A DNA stretch of 5,240 bases. It comes from Desulfobacterales bacterium (lineage in GTDB: Bacteria; Desulfobacterota; Desulfobacteria; Desulfobacterales; C00003060). Below the pieces are notes generated by a model. It worked only from the letters and a program-made list of their open reading frames with translations. It ran no database searches and was not told where the DNA came from. The stretch is from contig CP070769.1 of assembly GCA_020347085.1 (NCBI GenBank), positions 188,652 through 193,891 of the forward strand, in the 5' to 3' direction. Shown here piece by piece: positions 1 through 5,240 of the stretch (position 1 is the stretch's first letter; each line of letters opens with the position of its first letter). The translations under genes were made by a program, and so were the position numbers.

Positions 1-1944
1 CAAATCAGCAGTGATGCATACAACATCCTAGAAAATGCGAATTTTACTGAGGCCATTCCAGAACAGATTAATCAGCTACTTGGGACCGTGTTACAAAATG
101 GGATTGTAGCGAACAAACAGCTTCTCCTCCAGGAACGGGACAAAGGGGTTGTAGTTCGTAGACTCTCGTCAAGAGAAGAGCTGTCGGTTACCAATCTGCC
201 AAAGTTTTACAGCCTTGACGAAGCTCAGATAGCTATAGCCAACACTGGAAGGGAAGTAATCAAGGATGTCGGCTATTCCCTCCGTAATCTAATCATAGAT
301 ATGGCACAGCGTCTTACCCAGCCCAATCTCACACTGAACAAGAGGGAAACCGAAGAACGCAAGAAGAAAGTGGTTGCCGAAGTAAAAGCGGTGTTAACCC
401 AAGTCAAACAAGGGGAGATGCTTCTACGAGAAGGAGAAAAAGTAACAGAAAACGATATCCTTAAGTTACAGGCTCTGGAATTCGAAACGAGACGAGAGCA
501 GCTATTTACGAGCGGCGTGGGCTTTGTGCTCCTTTTCATGATGTTTTTTGTAATCTTATTCGAGGCCAATCTTAAGATATACGGTTCACCAACTGTTAAC
601 AACAGAGACCTACTATTCTTGTCCCTCATGCTCATTATACTGTTTTTCTTGGGCGAAGTGTCAGCCTCCTTGGCAACGGGCATTGCAGGAAGTATCCTTT
701 ATTCGATAGAGGCTTCTTCTCTCTTCTATGCTATACCTGTCGCAACCGGGGCCATGACCGTGTGCTTGTTTATGGGACTGCGCATAGCAACCCCGTTTTC
801 CATCGCCATGGCGTTCGTCGTTGCATTCCTCTTCGAAAACCGATTCGATATGTTTCTGTTTTTCCTACTCAGCAACATCGTTGGGACCTATTGGGTACGC
901 ACTTGCAAAGAGCGCGGCACCTTGATCAAAGCTGGCCTAAAGGTGGGGCTTGTCAACGTACTTGTAGTAACTGCACTGCACATGTTCAAGGGGTCTGGGC
1001 TGAATTTGAAGCTTGTTTGGGACTGGACCTTTGGCTTTGTGGGGGGTGTCAGTTCCGGTATCTTGGCTACTGGGTTTGCACCCGTCGTAGAGATGATGTT
1101 TGGCTATAGTACCGATATCAAGCTTCTGGAATTGGCCAATTTAGATCGCCCTATCCTTCGAAAGCTCATGCTTGAGGCTCCTGGGACTTATCACCACTCT
1201 GTGGTTGTGGGCAGCCTTGTGGAGGCCGCAGCCGCGGCTGTTGGTGCCAACCCACTCTTAGCCAAGGCGAGTGGGTATTACCACGATATCGGCAAGATCA
1301 AGAAACCCCTTTATTTCATTGAAAACCAGGTGGGATCCGAAAACAAACACGACAAACTCGCACCGTCTATGTCGAGCTTGATCCTGATCGCTCATGTGAA
1401 AGATGGTGTGGAGATAGCCAGGAATCATAAGCTTGGAAGAGCCATTATTGACATCATTCAACAACATCATGGCACTACGCTTATTACTTATTTTTACGAA
1501 AAGGCAAAACAGCTAAAGGGCGAAGATACTGTCAAGATGGAGCATTTCAGGTATCCTGGTCCCAAGCCCCAGACCAAAGAGGCGGGCCTTGTTTTGCTCG
1601 CCGATGCCGTGGAAGCGGCATCTAGGTCCCTTGAGAACCCGACGCCAGCGCGCATCAAGGGGCTCGTTCAAAGGATCATCAATAAGATGTTCTTGGATGA
1701 ACAATTGGATGAATGCGAACTTACCTTAAGAGACCTCCATGAAATCGCAAGGAGTTTTAACAAGATTCTAACCGGTATCCACCATCACAGAATCGAGTAT
1801 CCCGATGAGGTCGCCAAAATCGATAGTGGTACCAAGAAACTGAATGGATATTCTGATAGAAGACAGGCAAAATCGTTACAGGATCGCCCAGAAGAAAATC
1901 AAGAAGAAGGCAAAGACAATCTTAGACGCCTTGGAATGTCCTAA
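1..1944 (+). CDS. pgpH: Membrane HD-domain phosphohydrolase, PgpH/YqfF family (7TMR-HDED / 7TM / HD), 5'-truncated by window edge
   Basis: The frame is open from base 1 to TAA at 1942-1944, giving 647 visible residues; the GTG at 88 is internal, not the start. Numbered from base 1, residues 1 to about 165 are the end of the extracytoplasmic 7TMR-HDED domain, with the typical REGEKVTE stretch at 143-150. Seven hydrophobic segments follow (about 168-187, 204-223, 243-260, 262-278, 284-299, 312-328, 343-363). The cytoplasmic HD domain carries a full set of likely metal ligands: H399, H428-D429 (in HDIGK), H465, H489-H490 and D535. Their spacing matches what I recall for Listeria PgpH, which hydrolyses cyclic di-AMP to pApA; that substrate is inferred here from family. 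Roughly 100-200 N-terminal residues are missing, judged from usual family length. The last 48 or so residues are hydrophilic and overlap ybeY in another frame. Family assignment is firm; the exact substrate is less so. Confidence 0.93.
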   Translation, partial: QISSDAYNILENANFTEAIPEQINQLLGTVLQNGIVANKQLLLQERDKGVVVRRLSSREELSVTNLPKFYSLDEAQIAIANTGREVIKDVGYSLRNLIIDMAQRLTQPNLTLNKRETEERKKKVVAEVKAVLTQVKQGEMLLREGEKVTENDILKLQALEFETRREQLFTSGVGFVLLFMMFFVILFEANLKIYGSPTVNNRDLLFLSLMLIILFFLGEVSASLATGIAGSILYSIEASSLFYAIPVATGAMTVCLFMGLRIATPFSIAMAFVVAFLFENRFDMFLFFLLSNIVGTYWVRTCKERGTLIKAGLKVGLVNVLVVTALHMFKGSGLNLKLVWDWTFGFVGGVSSGILATGFAPVVEMMFGYSTDIKLLELANLDRPILRKLMLEAPGTYHHSVVVGSLVEAAAAAVGANPLLAKASGYYHDIGKIKKPLYFIENQVGSENKHDKLAPSMSSLILIAHVKDGVEIARNHKLGRAIIDIIQQHHGTTLITYFYEKAKQLKGEDTVKMEHFRYPGPKPQTKEAGLVLLADAVEAASRSLENPTPARIKGLVQRIINKMFLDEQLDECELTLRDLHEIARSFNKILTGIHHHRIEYPDEVAKIDSGTKKLNGYSDRRQAKSLQDRPEENQEEGKDNLRRLGMS

Positions 1945-2275
1945 CGGCGAGTTGTCCATCCTTATTGTGGACGATCCAGAAATAACTAAGATCAATGAGA
2001 CTTACTTAGGGCGGTCCGGCCCCACAAATGTGATTGCATTTCCCATGCAAGAGGGCCCGTTCAGGGAAATTAACCCTGACCTCTTGGGAGATGTGGTCAT
2101 ATCCCTCGACACAGCAGCCCGCGAGGCACAACAAGATCGAATATCTGTTGAATCACGATTTGACCAGCTTTTGGTTCACGGGATTTTGCACCTTTTTGGC
2201 TTTGACCATGAGAAAACGCCAGAACAGGCTAAAGATATGATGATCAAAGAGGAAAAATTGCTCAAGTTGTTGTAA
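1844..2275 (+). CDS. ybeY: Endoribonuclease YbeY (rRNA maturation factor)
   Basis: The 143-residue product has the usual length for YbeY, a single-strand-specific metal-dependent endoribonuclease of the cytoplasm that acts in 16S rRNA 3'-end maturation and 70S quality control. The signature H-x3-H-x5-H zinc site is intact at H112, H116 and H122 within VHGILHLFGFDHE. Other family blocks are SILIVDD (38-44), GPTNVIAFP (59-67) and LGDVVISLDTA (81-91). The ATG at 1844 is chosen because the residues that follow (MDILIEDRQ) fit the family N-terminus, and a start after the pgpH stop would remove the first 33 or more residues, including much of the first helix. This start lies 101 bp inside pgpH, with no strong Shine-Dalgarno sequence before it, only an A-rich stretch near 1832-1840. 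Placement after pgpH is a common bacterial arrangement. The TAA stop is at 2273-2275. Confidence 0.96.
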   Translation: MDILIEDRQNRYRIAQKKIKKKAKTILDALECPNGELSILIVDDPEITKINETYLGRSGPTNVIAFPMQEGPFREINPDLLGDVVISLDTAAREAQQDRISVESRFDQLLVHGILHLFGFDHEKTPEQAKDMMIKEEKLLKLL

Positions 2276-2335
2276 CGAAGCCAGAGAATTCTTCTTGTTT
2301 TTGCTCCTCTTGTCGATGATGTAAGGTTAATACGT

Positions 2336-2448
2336 TCGTAAAAAGTCGTGAGGCGGACGGCAAAGCAGAAAGCTCCAGATGCAAGGCGCGCAAATCTTGA
2401 GGAGTGAGGCGTACTCCCGACAAGTCGGGACAGATGGACTTTTTACGA
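2336..2448. repeat. 113-bp palindrome-ended intergenic element (MITE/REP-like)
   Basis: The element begins TCGTAAAAAGTC (2336-2347) and ends GACTTTTTACGA (2437-2448), a perfect 12-bp inverted repeat. It has no coding capacity. The interior includes an 8-bp direct repeat GTGAGGCG (2348-2355 and 2404-2411) and a small perfect hairpin at 2415-2430. The pattern of a GTAAAAAGTC end, an internal GCAAGGCGCG-like stretch (2381-2390) and GAGTGAGGCGTAC (2403-2414 region) resembles dispersed intergenic repeats I recall from deltaproteobacterial genomes; this is memory, not a search. It sits between ybeY and pdxJ, ending about 14 bp before the pdxJ Shine-Dalgarno. It could be a non-autonomous mobile element or a REP-like sequence. 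Confidence 0.75.
2415..2430. repeat. Perfect 7-bp hairpin inside the intergenic element
   Basis: TCCCGAC at 2415-2421 and GTCGGGA at 2424-2430 are exact reverse complements around AA; in RNA this would fold as about six pairs closing a CAAG loop. A run of five T (2440-2444) lies 9 bases after the stem, farther than in a standard intrinsic terminator, so termination activity is doubtful. Confidence 0.8.
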
Positions 2449-2461
2449 GGCCGTCAAGGTT

Positions 2462-2467
2462 AAGAGG
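2462..2467 (+). promoter_or_regulatory. Ribosome binding site of pdxJ
   Basis: AAGAGG lies 9 bases before the pdxJ ATG at 2477 and supports that start. Its first two bases belong to the right-hand copy of the AAGGTTAA direct repeat, so the putative insertion ends right at this site without destroying it. Confidence 0.7.
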
Positions 2468-2476
2468 TATAGGATC

Positions 2477-3196
2477 ATGCCAGGCTTAGCAGTTAATGTC
2501 GACCATGTAGCCACACTTAGGGAAGCAAGAAAAATCAACATTCCGGACCCCGTCACGGCTGGAGCCATCGTGGAGCTGGCAGGTGCCGACGGAGTGGTAG
2601 TCCACCTTAGGGAAGACCGCCGACATATCCGTGACCGGGACGTCCGACTTCTCCGGGAAACAGTTAAGACGAAGTTGATCTTGGAGGTGGCCGCGACGTC
2701 CGAAATGGTTACCTTCGCCCTGGAAATCAAACCTGACCTGGTAACATTGGTTCCAGAAAAGCGGGAGGAGTTGACTACCGAAGGCGGCCTCGATCTTCAT
2801 GTTCATAGAGATGTTGTGTCGGATGCCGTCCAAGAGCTTCAAAAAGCAGAAATACCCGTGAGCATTTTTGTTGACCCTGACCTGGATCAAATCAAGCATG
2901 CCCATAAAATAAATGCGAATTTTATAGAGATTCACACGGGGACTTTTTGTGAAGCAGATCGGCAAAAAGATCGTTCCGAGGCATTTGAAAAAATTGTAAA
3001 CAGCGCAAAGCTAGCCCACAAATTAAAACTTGGGGTCAACGCTGGCCACGGCTTGGGTTATCAGACCATTAAGGCATTCAAGGGACTTTCTGAAATCGAT
3101 GAGTTTAGTATTGGCCACAGTATCATAGCCCGTGCAGTTTTGGTAGGATTGGATCGGGCTGTAAGAGAAATGATTGCGCTGATTAAAGAGCTATAG
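2477..3196 (+). CDS. pdxJ: Pyridoxine 5'-phosphate synthase PdxJ
   Basis: The 239-residue product is full length for PdxJ, a cytoplasmic TIM-barrel enzyme that condenses 1-deoxy-D-xylulose 5-phosphate with 3-amino-2-oxopropyl phosphate in the last ring-forming step of the DXP-dependent vitamin B6 pathway. Family blocks in order are the N-terminal strand LAVNVDHVATLREAR (4-18), VVHLREDRRHI (41-51), LILEVAAT (67-74), LVPEKREELTTEGGLD (91-106), FIEIHTG (149-155), LGVNAGHGLGY (185-195) and FSIGHSIIARA (210-220). H43, E70 and H191 correspond to the catalytic His45, Glu72 and His193 of the E. coli enzyme. The ATG at 2477 has a Shine-Dalgarno at 2462-2467 and gives the usual N-terminus. The stop is TAG at 3194-3196, overlapped by a downstream TGA in another frame. 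In this lineage pdxJ commonly precedes acpS, as it does here. Confidence 0.97.
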   Translation: MPGLAVNVDHVATLREARKINIPDPVTAGAIVELAGADGVVVHLREDRRHIRDRDVRLLRETVKTKLILEVAATSEMVTFALEIKPDLVTLVPEKREELTTEGGLDLHVHRDVVSDAVQELQKAEIPVSIFVDPDLDQIKHAHKINANFIEIHTGTFCEADRQKDRSEAFEKIVNSAKLAHKLKLGVNAGHGLGYQTIKAFKGLSEIDEFSIGHSIIARAVLVGLDRAVREMIALIKEL

Positions 3197-3250
3197 TGAT
3201 TATAAAAAGGGTTTTGTGGGACAAGATTTTCCTGATACACGAGACAACGA

Positions 3251-3312
3251 TTGCGAGTTGCGCGTTACGGGTTACGGGTTCAAACGCACAACACGTAACT
3301 CGTAACTCGCAA
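3251..3312. repeat. Heptad-built palindrome in the pdxJ-acpS spacer
   Basis: The left arm at 3251-3273 and the right arm at 3290-3312 pair at 20 of 23 positions around a 16-base loop; one of the three mismatches would be a G-U pair in RNA. Each arm is made of a 7-bp tandem repeat: GAGTTGC, GCGTTAC, GGGTTAC, GGGTTCA at 3255-3282, and ACACGTA, ACTCGTA, ACTCGCA at 3291-3311, the last three being the same heptad on the other strand. It encodes nothing. No run of T follows, so it is not a typical intrinsic terminator. Similar GTTACGGGTTACG-type repeats are, as I recall, scattered between genes in some deltaproteobacteria. Confidence 0.75.
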
Positions 3313-3335
3313 CATACCTTTGACTAGTGACTATC

Positions 3336-3713
3336 ATGATTTACGGTATAGGTATCGACATGGTTGAAATATCGCGTATCCAAAATGCTTTGGAGCGATG
3401 GGGAGATCGATTTCTCCAACGGATCTTTACACAAGCCGAGATCGAATTCTGTCACCGAAAAGTGCATGCGGCGTCACGATTTGCTCTTCGGTTTGCAGCC
3501 AAAGAGGCCTTTTCAAAGGCCCTTGGATCAGGCTTCCGCGACGGACTCAGCTTCCGGCATGTTGAGGTCACACGAAGTCCCGACGGACCGCCACGCCTTA
3601 CCTTGCACAGCAAGGCTGAGGCGCTATGTCAACGACGCGGTATCAAAAATAGCTATTTGAGTCTTGCAGATGAGGGCGGTTATGCCGTTGCTGTCGTTGT
3701 TCTGGAGGCGTGA
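3336..3713 (+). CDS. acpS: Holo-[acyl-carrier-protein] synthase AcpS
   Basis: The 125-residue product matches the usual AcpS length. AcpS transfers 4'-phosphopantetheine from coenzyme A to a serine of apo-ACP, activating it for fatty acid synthesis in the cytoplasm. The N-terminal GIGIDMVEI (4-12) contains the metal-binding D8, and RFAAKEAFSKALG (52-64) contains the paired K56-E57 with the metal-ligand glutamate. The C-terminal SLADEGGYAVAVVV (109-122) is the usual last strand region. I chose ATG 3336, which gives the family N-terminus MIYGIGID; the only other in-frame option is GTG at 3327, three codons upstream and just after an in-frame TGA. Neither has a clear Shine-Dalgarno, possibly because the palindrome-containing spacer displaced the original leader. 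The stop TGA (3711-3713) abuts the nnr start with no gap. Confidence 0.95.
   Translation: MIYGIGIDMVEISRIQNALERWGDRFLQRIFTQAEIEFCHRKVHAASRFALRFAAKEAFSKALGSGFRDGLSFRHVEVTRSPDGPPRLTLHSKAEALCQRRGIKNSYLSLADEGGYAVAVVVLEA
3704..3708 (+). promoter_or_regulatory. Ribosome binding site of nnr
   Basis: GGAGG sits in the last codons of acpS, 5 bases before the ATG at 3714. With stop and start codons directly adjacent, it suggests translational coupling of nnr to acpS. Confidence 0.8.
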
Positions 3714-5240
3714 ATGTACATTGTTACGGCACAACAGATGAAAAAGATGGACCGCCTGACGATTGAGTCCTTTGGAATACCTGGCATTGTGCTGATGGAA
3801 AGCGCAGGGCGAGGTGCGGTGGATGTACTGTTGCGACATTTTCCGGATATACGTTGCATGGACGTGGGGATCGCCGCTGGACGGGGTAACAATGGGGGCG
3901 ACGGTTTCGTGATTGCACGATGCTTGGCCAGCGCCCACGTCCCCGTGGCCGTGTATCTGTTGTCGGAAGAAAGCCGCGTTCGAGGAGACGCAGCTGAAAA
4001 CCTGAAACTGCTTCACCACATGAAGATCCCGGTTTATGAAGTCCCGGATATTGGGACCTTTGAATCCCTGCAGAGCCGGATGAACCACTGTAATCTGTGG
4101 GTAGACGCCATGCTCGGCACTGGTCTTACATCCGAAGTCCGTGGACTGTATAGAAAAATGATTGCGTTTTTGAATGCGCTTGAAAAACCAGTTATGGCTG
4201 TAGACATCCCGTCTGGCCTTGACTCAGACACCGGCAAGCCGCGTGGTTCGTGTATCAAGGCAACGGTCACGGTGACCTTTGGATTACCCAAAATTGGCCA
4301 GGTGGTGCTACCAGGACCGGAGTTTGTCGGCAAGTTGGAGGTTGTGGACATCGGGATCCCACGTGTTGTTGTTGATCAGATCCGCCCAAAACATCATCTC
4401 CTGACACGAGAAATGATCAATCCCTGGTTTCAAGCGAGGGCTCTTCAGAGCCACAAAGGAACCACTGGGCATCTCCTGGTTATAGGGGGATCACCAGGCA
4501 AAACGGGTGCAGCAATCATGACCAGTCGTGCGGCCATGCGCATGGGGGCGGGGCTTGTTACCCTCGGCATTCCAAAGAGCCTGAACATGGCCATGGAGTT
4601 GCAGTTGACTGAAGTGATGACCGAACCCTTACCGGAAAACGCTGATCAAACCTTGGGCTTGTCCACCTATGAGAAGATCGTGAAACTTTTGAAGGACAAG
4701 AAAGGACTGGCCATTGGTCCCGGATTAGGCACCACCAGGCCAACACAAAATCTGGTTAGAAGACTCATCCAAAAGTCCCCTGTTCCTGTAATCATTGACG
4801 CAGATGCCCTCAATGCGCTTGCTGGCCACTTGGCGTTTTTGAAAGATCTGGAGGTGCCCATCGTGATGACGCCTCATCCGGGTGAAATGGCAAGACTTAT
4901 TGAAAAGACACCTTCACAGGTCCAGCAAGACAGGATCCGTCAGGCCCGTCGTTTTGCAACAACCCATAAGGTATATCTGGTCCTCAAAGGAGCCAGAAGC
5001 GTTATTGCTTATCCTGATGGCACTGTCCTGATCAATCCGACAGGAAACCCGGGTATGGCTTCCGGCGGGATGGGAGATGTGCTCACGGGCATGATTTCGG
5101 GTCTCATTGTCCAGGGTCTGCCTGCTCATGAAGCGGTTAATGCAGCAGTCTATCTGCACAGTTGTGCGGCCGATTTCCTTGCCCAAAGCAAAGGTCCGGT
5201 GGGTTTTCTCGCCTCGGATGTCATAGACATTCTTCCAGAG
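3714..5240 (+). CDS. nnr: Bifunctional NAD(P)H-hydrate epimerase / ADP-dependent NAD(P)H-hydrate dehydratase (Nnr), 3'-truncated by window edge
   Basis: From ATG 3714 the frame stays open to the last base, giving 509 visible residues and no stop; the family is usually a little over 500, so only the tail is missing. It repairs NADHX and NADPHX, damaged hydrated cofactors. Residues 1 to about 225 are the YjeF_N epimerase domain: GRGNNGGDG (56-64), D131 and LGTG (134-137), and VDIPSGLDSDTG (163-174). Residues from about 240 are the ribokinase-like dehydratase domain: HKGTTGH (247-253), GGSPGKTGA (258-266), GPGLG (335-339), IDADALNAL (361-369), TPHPGEMARL (386-395), VLKGA (423-427) and NPGMASGGMGDVLTG (445-459), with D455 as the likely catalytic aspartate. 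The fusion of both activities in one chain is the usual bacterial form (E. coli YjeF). ADP dependence is inferred from family. The gene begins immediately at the acpS stop with a good Shine-Dalgarno. Confidence 0.96.
   Translation, partial: MYIVTAQQMKKMDRLTIESFGIPGIVLMESAGRGAVDVLLRHFPDIRCMDVGIAAGRGNNGGDGFVIARCLASAHVPVAVYLLSEESRVRGDAAENLKLLHHMKIPVYEVPDIGTFESLQSRMNHCNLWVDAMLGTGLTSEVRGLYRKMIAFLNALEKPVMAVDIPSGLDSDTGKPRGSCIKATVTVTFGLPKIGQVVLPGPEFVGKLEVVDIGIPRVVVDQIRPKHHLLTREMINPWFQARALQSHKGTTGHLLVIGGSPGKTGAAIMTSRAAMRMGAGLVTLGIPKSLNMAMELQLTEVMTEPLPENADQTLGLSTYEKIVKLLKDKKGLAIGPGLGTTRPTQNLVRRLIQKSPVPVIIDADALNALAGHLAFLKDLEVPIVMTPHPGEMARLIEKTPSQVQQDRIRQARRFATTHKVYLVLKGARSVIAYPDGTVLINPTGNPGMASGGMGDVLTGMISGLIVQGLPAHEAVNAAVYLHSCAADFLAQSKGPVGFLASDVIDILPE

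Larger units (their letters stand above)
2323..2463. repeat. 8-bp direct repeat flanking the palindromic element (possible target-site duplication)
   Basis: AAGGTTAA occurs at 2323-2330 and again at 2456-2463, exactly bracketing a 125-bp stretch (2331-2455) that contains the inverted-end element. The copies lie 5 bp and 7 bp outside the inverted ends. Removing the stretch plus one copy would give a 68-bp ybeY-pdxJ spacer with the pdxJ Shine-Dalgarno still intact. This is what a target-site duplication would look like, but a chance 8-mer match cannot be excluded. Confidence 0.5.

Noticed and set aside
88..90. GTG at 88 as the start of the HD phosphohydrolase gene
   Set aside because: The frame is open upstream to base 1, and residues encoded by 1-87 fit the continuing 7TMR-HDED domain, so the gene is truncated by the window, not starting at 88.
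762..1109. 115-codon plus-strand open frame inside pgpH
   Set aside because: It is out of frame with the seven-helix membrane region of pgpH, which is clearly the coding frame, and its translation shows no recognisable domain.
2415..2444. Intrinsic transcription terminator after ybeY
   Set aside because: The stem is short and the T-run begins 9 bases after it, unlike a true terminator; kept only as a hairpin and a speculative attenuation finding.
33..2924. 14-bp match AAATGCGAATTTTA at 33-46 (pgpH) and 2911-2924 (pdxJ)
   Set aside because: Both copies encode Asn-Ala-Asn-Phe within conserved coding regions and share no flanking similarity, so chance codon coincidence is the simplest explanation.
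2486..2965. 159-codon minus-strand open frame antisense to pdxJ
   Set aside because: It lies wholly within the strongly conserved pdxJ gene, its translation resembles no family I know, and no ribosome binding site supports it.
3197..3250. Promoter for acpS-nnr in the spacer (TTATAA-like bases near 3200-3206)
   Set aside because: No paired -35 and -10 boxes with sensible spacing could be picked out, so no promoter is claimed.
3327..3335. GTG 3327 as the acpS start
   Set aside because: It adds only three residues before the family-typical MIYGIGID start and has no better ribosome binding site than ATG 3336.
3624..4088. 154-codon minus-strand open frame across the acpS-nnr junction
   Set aside because: It is antisense to two well-supported genes, and its Cys/His-rich translation looks like a by-product of the sense codons, not a protein family.

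Overview
The window is a compact, single-strand (+) stretch of bacterial housekeeping genes: a 3' portion of a membrane HD-domain phosphohydrolase (PgpH/YqfF family), then ybeY, pdxJ, acpS and the 5' portion of a bifunctional NAD(P)HX repair gene (nnrE-nnrD fusion). This gene order, the protein sequences, the moderate GC content and the style of the intergenic palindromes all suggest a member of the former Deltaproteobacteria (Desulfobacterota, sulfate-reducer-like). That placement rests on recalled gene order and sequence style, not on a search.

Layout. Bases 1-1944 encode the visible 647 residues of the HD phosphohydrolase, whose reading frame is open from base 1, so its N-terminus lies outside the window. 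ybeY (1844-2275) starts inside it in another frame, giving a 101-bp overlap. A 201-bp spacer (2276-2476) holds a 113-bp element with perfect 12-bp inverted ends, flanked by an 8-bp direct repeat, directly against the pdxJ ribosome binding site. pdxJ (2477-3196) is followed by a 139-bp spacer holding an imperfect palindrome of 23-bp arms built from a 7-bp repeat. acpS (3336-3713) ends exactly where the nnr gene begins (3714), and nnr runs off the right edge with no stop.

Functionally the genes are linked by general growth and maintenance, not by one pathway: cyclic dinucleotide turnover at the membrane (PgpH), rRNA maturation and ribosome quality control (YbeY), vitamin B6 synthesis (PdxJ), activation of acyl carrier protein (AcpS) and repair of hydrated NAD(P)H (Nnr). 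Co-orientation, one long overlap and one zero-gap junction suggest a shared transcript. No gene-free stretch exceeds 300 bases, and no tRNA, rRNA, CRISPR array, complete insertion sequence or convincing promoter is visible.

I see no previously undescribed multi-gene system here. The parts not explained by ordinary genes are the two spacer palindromes, apparently of different families, and the unusually long pgpH/ybeY overlap.
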